Positions 51,367 through 60,545 of a stretch of DNA of 64,000 bases are shown piece by piece. The stretch is taken from contig NZ_VCED01000008.1 of the NCBI RefSeq assembly GCF_006384255.1, positions 1 through 64,000 of the forward strand, given 5' to 3'. The position numbers and the translations under genes are program-made. The stretch comes from Haemophilus seminalis. Its GTDB lineage: Bacteria > Pseudomonadota > Gammaproteobacteria > Enterobacterales > Pasteurellaceae. The notes below the pieces were generated by a model. The model saw nothing but the letters and a program-made list of their open reading frames with translations. It made no database searches and was not told where the DNA came from. Positions within the stretch are counted from its first letter, which is position 1, and each line of letters begins with the position of its first letter.

Positions 51367-53568
51367 ATGAATCATATATATAAAGTTATTTGGAATACAA
51401 TCACACAAACATGGGTTGCAGTTTCCGAACTTAGCCGCGCAAAAGGCAAAACAAAATCAAGTAAAACATTAAGTGCGGTAGTTTTAGCAGCAGTTTCTGC
51501 TGGGGCTATTGTTGGGGGTGCAGAGGCTGCGTATATAGCGGGCGTAGGAAACGGTATCGCAATTTCACTCAAAGGAGGGGCGCTTCCAGCAGACGCTAAA
51601 GATCGATGGTCAATAGCTATAGGCACTAACGCTTCCGCAGAAAAGGGTTATGACATAGCAATTGGAGGCAACTCACACGCTAAAAGTCAAGACACCAGAG
51701 ATGCTCAAGGTAAGTTACTTGAAGGAGCTGCAATTGCAATAGGTAAAGAGACAAAGGCAACAGGTCAAGGAACAATTGCAATTGGGCGAAAAACTCTTGC
51801 TGAAGGTGAATATGGAAGCGCTTACGGTTCTCAAGCGAACGCGCATGGGGCGCGCTCAACTGCTCTAGGTTATGTTGCTTCAGCAAGTGGCAATGACAGT
51901 TTAGCTGGAGGGGCTTTAGCTGAATCCCGAGGAGAGGGTTCTGTTGCACTCGGTAAAGACGCTCAAGCTACAGGAGATTACGCTAACGCTATAGGTTCAA
52001 GCGCTAGAGCTACGGAATGGGCTACTGCAGTTGGCCCAGGAACACAAGCAAATGGAGTAGCATCTGCAGCTTATGGCGATGGTTCTGTTGCCGATGGTAA
52101 AAAAGCCATTGCTATGGGTTCACATGCTACTGCAAAAAATGAGAGTACTATTGCGATAGGTAATGGAGCTAAAGTGGGTGCAACAAATGGAGATGTTGCG
52201 GCAACTAATGGCATCGCTATTGGTACAGAATCTGAATCAAAAGATCAACAAGCTATTGCCGTTGGTAAACAAGCAATTGCAGCAGGTAATAACTCTATTG
52301 CCTTGGGGAATGAAACTACGACAACTGGAGGTGAGGGGGTTGCCATTGGTAATACAGCAAGTGCATCTAACCAGTCTGTAGCCTTCGGTTCCAAAGCCAA
52401 AGCTACTGCACAGAAAGGGTATTCATCTGCATTTGGTAATGAATCCGTAGCTGATCAAGCAGATGCGTCAGCCATTGGTAATACAGCAAAAGCCTTAGCA
52501 GAAAATGCAACATCGGTGGGGGCACATAGCACGGTAGATACTGGAGCAACATACGGCTCTGCATTAGGTCGAAGTGCAAATGTTAGTGCAGCAAATGGTA
52601 CCGCACTAGGAAGCTCATCAAGCGTAACTGCCGCGGACGGCACGGCTGTAGGTACTGGTGCAACTGTAAGCACAGCAGGCGGCGTAGCATTAGGTCAAGG
52701 ATCAAAATCTACTCGAGCTGCATTAGATGGTGGAAGTATCACAATTAGCTCAGCAGGCAACGTCATATCATCAAATCATATTACTGATAAGGATATTACT
52801 GATAAGGATAACAGCACGGTAAATGACGTTTATGCCCCAGTTAAATTAATTAAATTAATCAATGACAAATCAATCTTAGAAAGAGTAAAAAATACTATTA
52901 AAGGTACTGCTGGTGCAGTCTCCCTAGGTAACAACACCACTACTCGCCAACTCACCAACCTAGCACCAGGTAGTGCAGACTATGATGCTGTAAACGTGGC
53001 TCAGTTAAAGGCTGTTGTGGGGACAATCAAACATTATAACGTAACCTCTAAAGATGGGGATATTACCATTAATCCCGATACCACCGATCCAAATAAGACT
53101 GTTTGGGATTTAAAAATAAATCCTAAATATAAAATCAAATATTTCTCAGTCAAGTCAGAGGGTGGCACCAACGAAAATAATGATGGTGCCACAGCAACAG
53201 ATGCGATTGCGATTGGTAAAAATGCCTCTTCTACCGGCTCTAATGCCGTAAGTTTAGGCTTTGAAGCTAAAGCCTTAGGAAATTATAACACAGCCATTGG
53301 ACCGGGCGCGCAAGCAAAAGATGTTAGAACAACAGCTATTGGTTACAATGCTAAAGCTGAAGCCGCAAGTGCGGTTGGCATTGGATACGAAGCTAATGCG
53401 ACCCAATCCCGTTCTTTGGCAATAGGTCAAGATGCAACAGCCACAGCAAATAATGCCATTGCACTTGGCTCAAGTGGACAACACAGCGAAAACAAAACTA
53501 CTGCGAGTGCTGCGCTGTTGCCATTGGCTCAGGTGCCGAAGCAAACATCGCTAATGGTATTGCTTTAG
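51367..53568 (+). CDS. hsf: Trimeric autotransporter adhesin (Hsf-like), N-terminal part, frameshifted
   Basis: The first 733 codons of a giant surface adhesin. It opens with the extended signal peptide MNHIYKVIWNTITQTWVAVS typical of Haemophilus/Neisseria autotransporters, cleaved near Ala-Glu-Ala-Ala (about residue 54). Then come many YadA-head repeats of the AIG..A.A.G..S.A.G type (about residues 75-460 and 630-720) and one neck motif DAVNVAQLK. The frame is lost at about 53512: the last 18 or so residues are out of register, and the true continuation AVAIGSGAEANIANGIALGS is read in another frame from 53514. Joined, the gene would encode about 2420 residues, close to Hsf. As it stands this part lacks the membrane anchor. 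Confidence 0.9.
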   Translation: MNHIYKVIWNTITQTWVAVSELSRAKGKTKSSKTLSAVVLAAVSAGAIVGGAEAAYIAGVGNGIAISLKGGALPADAKDRWSIAIGTNASAEKGYDIAIGGNSHAKSQDTRDAQGKLLEGAAIAIGKETKATGQGTIAIGRKTLAEGEYGSAYGSQANAHGARSTALGYVASASGNDSLAGGALAESRGEGSVALGKDAQATGDYANAIGSSARATEWATAVGPGTQANGVASAAYGDGSVADGKKAIAMGSHATAKNESTIAIGNGAKVGATNGDVAATNGIAIGTESESKDQQAIAVGKQAIAAGNNSIALGNETTTTGGEGVAIGNTASASNQSVAFGSKAKATAQKGYSSAFGNESVADQADASAIGNTAKALAENATSVGAHSTVDTGATYGSALGRSANVSAANGTALGSSSSVTAADGTAVGTGATVSTAGGVALGQGSKSTRAALDGGSITISSAGNVISSNHITDKDITDKDNSTVNDVYAPVKLIKLINDKSILERVKNTIKGTAGAVSLGNNTTTRQLTNLAPGSADYDAVNVAQLKAVVGTIKHYNVTSKDGDITINPDTTDPNKTVWDLKINPKYKIKYFSVKSEGGTNENNDGATATDAIAIGKNASSTGSNAVSLGFEAKALGNYNTAIGPGAQAKDVRTTAIGYNAKAEAASAVGIGYEANATQSRSLAIGQDATATANNAIALGSSGQHSENKTTASAALLPLAQVPKQTSLMVLL

Positions 53569-53801
53569 GCTCACAATCAAAAACAACTGCAGCTTCAGGT
53601 CAAACTGGCTTTGATGCTTCTCAAGATGCAGATGGGGCTCGCGTTAATAAATATGTCAACCTAACGAATAACAAGAAAAATGTCCGCACTTCTACTTTAG
53701 CGGGTCTTTCTATTGGTGATACTGACAAAACCCGTCAAATCAACCACCTCGCAGCTGGTACCGCAGATGATGACGCGGTAAACGTAGCACAATTAAAATC
53801 C

Positions 53802-56800
53802 GTGAACCTTGCTTTCAAAGGTGACAACAACACAAAAGGTGATGTACGTTTACACGATCAACGTTTATCTGTTGTTGGTGCGACAGGTAGTTTTATTACA
53901 ACCAAAGCAAATGATAATAAATTAGAAATTAGCACTACACAAGGAACATTCTCTACAACGGCGGATGGCAAATCATCTCCTACCACAGCAGGTTTAGCTA
54001 CAACGACTGCTGTTGCTAGTGCAATCAATAACAGCGGCTGGGAAGTACGAGCAAAAGGTACAAAAGTTGGCCTTGTAAATCCAGGTGATAAAGTTGACTT
54101 CACCAATGCAGATAACAGCATTGAAATCGAATCTTCCGCCGAAGCCAACGGCTTATCTACAATTAAATTTAAAGCAGTCACTGCAAAAATTAACACCGAG
54201 AAAAAACATCCAGTTGAAATTACCATAAATAACGGTATAACAACCAAAAAAATAGATAAAACAAAACAAGCTACCCCTACAGGTAAATTTGTTGTACCAA
54301 CAGGAGATGATACTAATAAATATGCCTTAGCTACTGCTTATGATGTGGCCGATAAAGTCAATCAAACAGGTTGGAATTTATACACCAATGGCGGAGCGCC
54401 AGCTTTAATTAACCCTGGTGATTATGTCAACTTTAAGTCAGGCAATGCTACTAATGCAAATGTTGTGACTGAAGCAAGCGAAGGGGCAACCATTAGCTAT
54501 GATGTAAACGTAGATAACACCACAATAAAAATTGACCCTAATGGTAATAAGCTTACTGCAAATACCGGAGACGTAGATTCGGTAACAAATACCGAAGGTA
54601 ATAGTAAAAAAGGACAAGTTACAATTCACAAAGACTCGCTAGAGCCGTCAAAAACTGATTCAGGTAAACTTGCTACTGTTGATACTGTAGTAAAAGCGGT
54701 TAATAACGCCAAATGGTTTGCTAAAGCCGATAACAACGGTGGTGAGATTGCAGATGATGCGAAAACTAATGACGCAGATGACGCTGATGGTCAAGCCATG
54801 GGTGCGGGCGATAAGTTAACCTTGAAAGCGGGTAAAAACTTACGCGTGAAACGTGATGGTGCAAACTTTACCTTTGCAACGGATAACGATGTTACGTTCA
54901 ACAAGGTAACCTCAAATGAGTTTGTGGTAAATCCAAATGGCAAATTTACCGTAGGTACAGGCGCAACCATTAATATGGGTAACAATATTATTCATGGTGT
55001 AGCTACTGGTGTGGCAGATACGGATGCGGTAAATGTGGCTCAGTTGAAAGCAAATACCACAACTGTTGAAGCAGGTAAAAACGTAACCGTAAATAAAACA
55101 AAAGACGATGCAACAGGTAAAACATTTACCGTGCATTCAGAAAAAGCAACGGTATCAAAAGAGGATAATAGCCCAATTAAATTGACCTCAACCTCGAATA
55201 CATCAGAGCATACAACAGATTATAAAGTTGGCTTAGACATTGATGAAGGCACACTTGAGGTTAAAAACGGAAAATTAGCCGCTAAAGCACAGGCGAAAGC
55301 GATTGAGGTTGTCGAGAGCAAAGAAGGCGATGACAACATTGCAAAAGTAAATGTGAAGTCAGGCCAGAATAAAGGTGATGCCGGTGCAACTTATCAAGTT
55401 AGCGTGACTAAAAATGATGTAAAAGATGCAGCGAAAGAAGCCGTTGATGTGAGAGGTAGTGATTTTATTACCGTCACCCCGACAGATGGGGAGCATTTAA
55501 AAACCCATACGGTTGCTGCTAAAACAGGCGAGATTGCTGTCACAGAAACAACAGGCGCGGTAACCTCCATGGCAACTGCAACAGGTTTAACAACCAATAA
55601 AGCAGTAGCAGATGCGATTGCAAAATCAGGTTTCCAATTAAAACAAGGGGAAGAAGCTACAGCTAAAACTGTTATCAACCCGGGTGATAGCTTAACCTTT
55701 AAAGATGGGCAGGGAACCAAAGCAGTTGTTAATGCAAATGGCGATGTTCAAGTGAATGCGGATGTGGCAAGCTTGACAGGTGGAGATAATGTCACTGTTA
55801 AGGATAATGGAAATGGCAGCTTCACAATAAGCGCGACCGATACCAACACGCAAGCAAGTGTATCCAAAGCCGCAAACAGTCCAATCACAATTAACGCAAC
55901 TGGTGCTGATAATGCTAAAAACTATGAGTTAGATGTAGCTGTTGATGGCACCACCATAAGTAAAGCAGGTGGCACATTGCATGCAGAGACAGGTGCGATT
56001 GAAGAGGTCACTACAACAACAGGTGATAACGCGAAGAAAAAAGGTCAAGTTCAAGCAAAATCTAACGATGAGAATAAGGTCGCTACAGTAAGCAATGTGG
56101 CTAATGCAATCAATAAAGCGAAATGGTTTGCTAAAGCCGATAACAACGGTGGTGAGATTGCAGATGATGCGAAAACTAATGACGCAGATGACGCTGATGG
56201 TCAAGCCATGGGTGCGGGCGATAAGTTAACCTTGAAAGCGGGTAAAAACTTACGCGTGAAACGTGATGGTGCAAACTTTACCTTTGCAACGGATAACGAT
56301 GTTACGTTCAACAAGGTAACCTCAAATGAGTTTGTGGTAAATCCAAATGGCAAATTTACCGTAGGTACAGGCGCAACCATTAATATGGGTAACAATATTA
56401 TTCATGGTGTAGCTACTGGTGTGGCAGATACGGATGCGGTAAATGTGGCTCAGTTGAAATCAACTGAACGCCATATTACACCAACCAGATACACTTATAA
56501 TGACACAGATAAGTCAGTTACACTGACTTATACCGATGGCACTGGAAAAGTTGTACCAAACACTGAAGCTAAAATTGATTTAAGCGGCTTAGCAAGCAAA
56601 ATCAAAGATTATAGCTTTAAAACAAATGCAACAGGTTCAAACCTAGTGGGAACAGGAACAGACACCAAAGTTGAATCAGGCAAATCAGTCGACTTTGCTG
56701 CAAGCGATAACTTGACTTTAAAACAAGACGTGAAGGACGGTAACGTGACTTACACTTACGGCTTGAAAAACCAAGTTGTTGTGGGAGAAAAAGGTACACC

Positions 56801-58634
56801 AGGTAAAGATGGTATTGATGGATCTATCGGCGTAAATGGTAAAGACGGTTCTGCAGTTGCAATCAACGGTGAAGACGGTTCTATCGGCTTAAATGGTAAA
56901 GATGGTAAAAACGGTTTAACCATTAAGGGTCAAGATGGCAAAGTGGGCGTGGATGGCAAAGATGGTGAAACACGTCTAGTTTACGTTGAGAAAGCTGACC
57001 CAACTAAACCAGGAAGTTCTGATAAAACTCATGAATTGGCAACGCTTGATGATGGTATGAAATATGGGGGTGATATTGGAGAGGTTGCCAATGTCAAACT
57101 TAATAAACAAGTGGATATAAAAGGTGGCGTTACGGATAAAACCAAGTTGTCTGACAACAATATTGGTGTAATTTCAACACCTAATGCAACGACAGGTGGT
57201 ACAGAATTAACCGTAAAACTGGCAAAAGAACTGAAAGGTTTAACTTCAGCTGAGTTTAAAGGTGGAGACGACAACGCTGTAACAAATATCACAAATAGTG
57301 GTATTACCATTAAGCCGGCTAATTCAAACGATGACAGCAAAACTGTTTCTTTAACAAATACTGGCTTAAACAACGGTGGTAACAAAATCACCCATGTTGC
57401 AGAAGGTAAAGATGACACTGACGCTGTAAATGTAAAACAGTTGAAAGACTTCAAATCTGAGGTTGCTGAGGGCGGATTAACTTTCGCAGGTAATAGTGGT
57501 ACAGATCATAAAGCGAAGTTAAACTCAACTGTTAATATTAAAGGCGCTGAAGGTAATACTGATGCTAACCAATTTGACAATGGTAAAAATGTAATGACCG
57601 CAGTAAATGGCAATACTGTTACTGTTTCCATTAAGAAAACACCAGAAGTTGAGGGCATCAACATCACTGATACAACCGGTAATGTAAAAGTTAAATTAAC
57701 TCAAACAAATGAAGGTTTGAAAGTATCTGATAATAACGATCAGGCAACACGTATTACCAATGTAAAAGCTGGTAAAAAAGATACTGATGCAGTAAACGTC
57801 AAACAATTAAACGCTGCGAAAACTGAAGTTACCGCAGGGGATAATATTGATGTGAGATCAAGTACAGGTGCTAATGGTCAAACTATCTATAAAGTGAGTG
57901 CTAATGATACTTCTGCAGCAGTTGAAGCTGGTTCTGATCACGTTAAAGTGACAAAAGCTGCTAATACGCATAAAGATGGTTCAACAACTGTGACTGACTA
58001 TACCGTTGATCTTTCAGATAAAACGAAAGGTGATATTGGTAAAGGCGTTAAGGCATACGATAAAGTAACAAACGAAGGTTTAACCTTTAATGCAGATCAC
58101 GGCACTACTGGTGTGAAAAAACTAGGTAGCAAGGTGGCTGTCAAGGGTGATGGCAAAAACATTACCACGACTGCAAATGAAAACGGTGTGACAGTATCGA
58201 TGGAAGATAATATTAAAGTAAACTCTGTCACAGCAAAAGAAGTGAAAGTAGGTGACGTTAATATCAACGAAAACGGTATCAACGCTGGCGGTAAACGTAT
58301 TACCAATGTTGCTCCAGGTAAAGATGGCACCGATGCTGTGAATGTAAACCAATTGAAATATGTTGCAGGTAATATCAGCAATCAAATCAATAATGTTGAT
58401 AAAGGCTTACGTGCAGGTATTGCGGGTGCTTTAGCATCAGGTGGGTTATATCATGTTACGACAGCAGGTAAATCTATGGTGTCTGTCGGTGCAGGTACAT
58501 ATCGTGGACAAAATGCGTTGGCGGTGGGTTACTCTCGCTTATCAGATAATGGTAAAGTTGGGGTTAAATTCACAGTAAACAGCAATTCACAAGGCCACTC
58601 TGGTGCAAGTGCAAGTGTTGGCTACCAATGGTAA
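53802..58634 (+). CDS. hsf: Trimeric autotransporter adhesin (Hsf-like), C-terminal part with YadA anchor
   Basis: The continuation of the adhesin. The frame is open from 53514; the first start-like codon is GTG at 53802, which is not a believable gene start because it lies just after a neck motif. It contains repeated Trp-ring-type modules (GWEVRAKGT, GWNLYTNGG, KWFAKADNNGG twice), at least five DAVNV-QLK necks, a Gly-X-X collagen-like stretch (56790-56970), and the C-terminal YadA anchor GLRAGIAGALASGGLYHV to the final SVGYQW, which forms the trimeric outer-membrane barrel. Without the N-terminal signal it cannot be exported, so the pair is either a pseudogene or one gene with a sequencing error. 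Confidence 0.88.
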   Translation: MNLAFKGDNNTKGDVRLHDQRLSVVGATGSFITTKANDNKLEISTTQGTFSTTADGKSSPTTAGLATTTAVASAINNSGWEVRAKGTKVGLVNPGDKVDFTNADNSIEIESSAEANGLSTIKFKAVTAKINTEKKHPVEITINNGITTKKIDKTKQATPTGKFVVPTGDDTNKYALATAYDVADKVNQTGWNLYTNGGAPALINPGDYVNFKSGNATNANVVTEASEGATISYDVNVDNTTIKIDPNGNKLTANTGDVDSVTNTEGNSKKGQVTIHKDSLEPSKTDSGKLATVDTVVKAVNNAKWFAKADNNGGEIADDAKTNDADDADGQAMGAGDKLTLKAGKNLRVKRDGANFTFATDNDVTFNKVTSNEFVVNPNGKFTVGTGATINMGNNIIHGVATGVADTDAVNVAQLKANTTTVEAGKNVTVNKTKDDATGKTFTVHSEKATVSKEDNSPIKLTSTSNTSEHTTDYKVGLDIDEGTLEVKNGKLAAKAQAKAIEVVESKEGDDNIAKVNVKSGQNKGDAGATYQVSVTKNDVKDAAKEAVDVRGSDFITVTPTDGEHLKTHTVAAKTGEIAVTETTGAVTSMATATGLTTNKAVADAIAKSGFQLKQGEEATAKTVINPGDSLTFKDGQGTKAVVNANGDVQVNADVASLTGGDNVTVKDNGNGSFTISATDTNTQASVSKAANSPITINATGADNAKNYELDVAVDGTTISKAGGTLHAETGAIEEVTTTTGDNAKKKGQVQAKSNDENKVATVSNVANAINKAKWFAKADNNGGEIADDAKTNDADDADGQAMGAGDKLTLKAGKNLRVKRDGANFTFATDNDVTFNKVTSNEFVVNPNGKFTVGTGATINMGNNIIHGVATGVADTDAVNVAQLKSTERHITPTRYTYNDTDKSVTLTYTDGTGKVVPNTEAKIDLSGLASKIKDYSFKTNATGSNLVGTGTDTKVESGKSVDFAASDNLTLKQDVKDGNVTYTYGLKNQVVVGEKGTPGKDGIDGSIGVNGKDGSAVAINGEDGSIGLNGKDGKNGLTIKGQDGKVGVDGKDGETRLVYVEKADPTKPGSSDKTHELATLDDGMKYGGDIGEVANVKLNKQVDIKGGVTDKTKLSDNNIGVISTPNATTGGTELTVKLAKELKGLTSAEFKGGDDNAVTNITNSGITIKPANSNDDSKTVSLTNTGLNNGGNKITHVAEGKDDTDAVNVKQLKDFKSEVAEGGLTFAGNSGTDHKAKLNSTVNIKGAEGNTDANQFDNGKNVMTAVNGNTVTVSIKKTPEVEGINITDTTGNVKVKLTQTNEGLKVSDNNDQATRITNVKAGKKDTDAVNVKQLNAAKTEVTAGDNIDVRSSTGANGQTIYKVSANDTSAAVEAGSDHVKVTKAANTHKDGSTTVTDYTVDLSDKTKGDIGKGVKAYDKVTNEGLTFNADHGTTGVKKLGSKVAVKGDGKNITTTANENGVTVSMEDNIKVNSVTAKEVKVGDVNINENGINAGGKRITNVAPGKDGTDAVNVNQLKYVAGNISNQINNVDKGLRAGIAGALASGGLYHVTTAGKSMVSVGAGTYRGQNALAVGYSRLSDNGKVGVKFTVNSNSQGHSGASASVGYQW
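54711..55049 (+). repeat. 339-bp exact direct repeat in the adhesin, copy 1
   Basis: Identical base for base to 56121-56459, at an offset of 1410 bases (a multiple of three). It encodes a Trp-ring module through the neck DAVNVAQLK. Confidence 0.95.
56121..56459 (+). repeat. 339-bp exact direct repeat in the adhesin, copy 2
   Basis: Second copy of 54711-55049, in the same frame. Recombination between the copies would remove 470 codons and leave the frame intact. Confidence 0.95.
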
Positions 58635-58656
58635 TTAACTTGTAAGTAAAATAAAA

Positions 58657-58681
58657 ACCCGGCGAAAGTCGGGTTTTTTGT
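58657..58681 (+). terminator. Terminator after the adhesin
   Basis: ACCCG (58657-58661) pairs with CGGGT (58670-58674), extended by flanking A/T pairs, then a run of T. Confidence 0.8.
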
Positions 58682-58763
58682 TAATTGAGATTATTGCCTT
58701 CTATGGAAGGAGATAGACGGATTTCTATGTTACAATTCAGACCTTAAATTAAAGGGGGGAGTT

Positions 58764-60338
58764 ATGTGGGATATGTCGTTATTATGGGTGATGGGCGTTG
58801 TTTCTATTGTCTTGATTTTACTGCTGATTCTATTTCAGCAGAAATATGCTTTACTTCATAAAACACTTCATAAAACCACAGAAGACTATAATCAACTGGC
58901 ATCAAAATTTGATGGGATAAATAGCCTTAAAAATCAATTAGAACAGCAAATTATTAAAGCTCAAACAGAAAGCCAAGGGTTACAAATTCGCTTGAATGAA
59001 CGAGATGAAAAAATTTACTATCTTACCCAAGAATTAGATGAGGAGCAGGCTCGCCATTCCGCCATCGCGGAGCAAATTACCGCATTAAAAGAGCGCTTCG
59101 GGATCGCTTCTGCGCAAGCTGAAAGTTTGAATGCCCAATTGCAACATACCCAAAACCAGTTATCTCGAAAAGAACAGGAACAACAACATTTAACCGAAAA
59201 ATTGACCGCACTTTCTCAAGAGTTAACAGGATTAAAAACAACTTTAGCAGAGAAAGAAAAACATTTTTCAGAGCAACAACAGAACTTTGAACAATCGAAA
59301 CAGCAATTGGGTGTGGAATTTCAAAATCTAGCCAATCGTATTTTGGATGAAAAAAGTCGATCATTTAGTCAATCAAATCAAACTGCCTTGGAAACGTTGC
59401 TCAAGCCTTTCCGTGAGCAAATTGAAGGTTTTCAAAAACGTGTCAATGAAATTCACTCCGAATCCGTGAAAGGTAATGCTGGATTGGAAGCGGAAATCAA
59501 AAAAGTGATGGAAATTGGCCTGAATATGTCGCAAGAGGCGAGTAATCTAACTTCTGCGCTGAAAGGCGAAAAGAAAACTTTAGGTAACTGGGGCGAAGTG
59601 CAATTAGAACGAGCGTTGCAACTGGCTGGACTTGAAGAAAATGTGCATTACCGCGCGCAAGCACATTTTAAAGATGAACAAGGCGGACGCAATTACCCTG
59701 ATTTTGTGTTGAATTTACCCGATGAAAAACACTTAATTATCGACAGCAAAATGTCATTGGTAGCTTACGAAAGTGCGGTGAATTCTGACGATGATTTTGA
59801 ACGTGAGCGTTTACTAAAAGAACATATATCCGCATTGAAAAGTCATATTAATGATCTGCATAAAAAAGATTACAGTAATCTTATTGGCATGCGTAGCCCG
59901 AATTTTGTTCTCATGTTTATTGCAGTGGAACCCGCATATATTGAGGCTTTAAAATCTGATCCTGCTTTATTTAATTACGGTTATGAACGTAATGTCATTA
60001 TGGTTTCTCACACCACCTTAATGCCGATTTTACGAACCGTAGCAAACCTATGGCGTATCGAACGCGGTAATGCAGAGGCAAAAGAAATCGCTGAAAAAGC
60101 AGGTGAAATTTATAACCAAATTTGCTTGGTCGCAGAACGTTTAAGTAAGCTTGGTAATACGCTTTCTACCGTCAGCAACCAATACAACAGCACAGTAACC
60201 GCACTTGTTGGCCAACAAGGTTTAGTTGGTAAAGTTGAACGATTTAAAACCCTTTCCGCAAAAGCGAATAAAACGATGCCGGAAGTGGAGTTATTGAATA
60301 ATCAGATCGATTTGGCTAGGTTGGATACGTTGAACTAA
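58764..60338 (+). CDS. rmuC: DNA recombination protein RmuC
   Basis: A protein that limits DNA inversion and rearrangement at short inverted repeats in E. coli. The 524 residues begin with an N-terminal transmembrane helix (about residues 6-24), then a long coiled coil (about 30-190, rich in Gln, Glu and Leu), then the RmuC nuclease-like domain with LGNWGEVQLERALQLAGL and the motif PDFVLNLPDEKHLIIDSKMS, which resembles PD-(D/E)XK active sites. Normal length. Two uptake signals lie inside. Confidence 0.93.
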   Translation: MWDMSLLWVMGVVSIVLILLLILFQQKYALLHKTLHKTTEDYNQLASKFDGINSLKNQLEQQIIKAQTESQGLQIRLNERDEKIYYLTQELDEEQARHSAIAEQITALKERFGIASAQAESLNAQLQHTQNQLSRKEQEQQHLTEKLTALSQELTGLKTTLAEKEKHFSEQQQNFEQSKQQLGVEFQNLANRILDEKSRSFSQSNQTALETLLKPFREQIEGFQKRVNEIHSESVKGNAGLEAEIKKVMEIGLNMSQEASNLTSALKGEKKTLGNWGEVQLERALQLAGLEENVHYRAQAHFKDEQGGRNYPDFVLNLPDEKHLIIDSKMSLVAYESAVNSDDDFERERLLKEHISALKSHINDLHKKDYSNLIGMRSPNFVLMFIAVEPAYIEALKSDPALFNYGYERNVIMVSHTTLMPILRTVANLWRIERGNAEAKEIAEKAGEIYNQICLVAERLSKLGNTLSTVSNQYNSTVTALVGQQGLVGKVERFKTLSAKANKTMPEVELLNNQIDLARLDTLN

Positions 60339-60356
60339 GATAATTTCAAATAATTT

Positions 60357-60398
60357 ATTCTCCGATTAAATGTGAATTTGGTCGGAGAATTTTTTATT
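60357..60398 (+). terminator. Terminator after rmuC
   Basis: ATTCTCCGA (60357-60365) and TCGGAGAAT (60382-60390) form a 9-bp stem followed by a T run. Confidence 0.8.
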
Positions 60399-60417
60399 TT
60401 ATCTAATCAAAAAATTT

Positions 60418-60433
60418 TGTGATTAATATCTCA
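60418..60433 (+). promoter_or_regulatory. CRP-like site before the nucleoside/ribose operon
   Basis: TGTGA-N6-TCTCA has one mismatch. Its centre lies about 60 bases before the predicted transcription start, the usual class I activator position. Confidence 0.55.
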
Positions 60434-60450
60434 AATTTGAAATTTCTCAG

Positions 60451-60500
60451 TTGTTTTTCTGTTTTTGTTCTTTATATTTATCTTATCGAAACGTTTCGAT
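60451..60500 (+). promoter_or_regulatory. Promoter and RbsR-type operator of the nucleoside/ribose operon
   Basis: TTGTTT (60451-60456) and TATATT (60473-60478), 16 bases apart, form a candidate promoter. The perfect 16-bp palindrome ATCGAAACGTTTCGAT (60485-60500) follows at the start site. It matches the core of LacI-family operators and of RbsR sites in E. coli (CGAAACGTTTCG). The rbsR-like gene at the end of the operon supplies the likely repressor. Confidence 0.75.
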
Positions 60501-60545
60501 GTGGCGGTCAGCAGTTTATGACTATGAAAAATATAGGAGTAAAGA

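Noticed and set aside
53802-53804. GTG at 53802 as the true start of a separate adhesin gene
   Set aside because: The frame is open from 53514 and continues the upstream protein; the GTG lies directly after a neck motif and no signal peptide follows.
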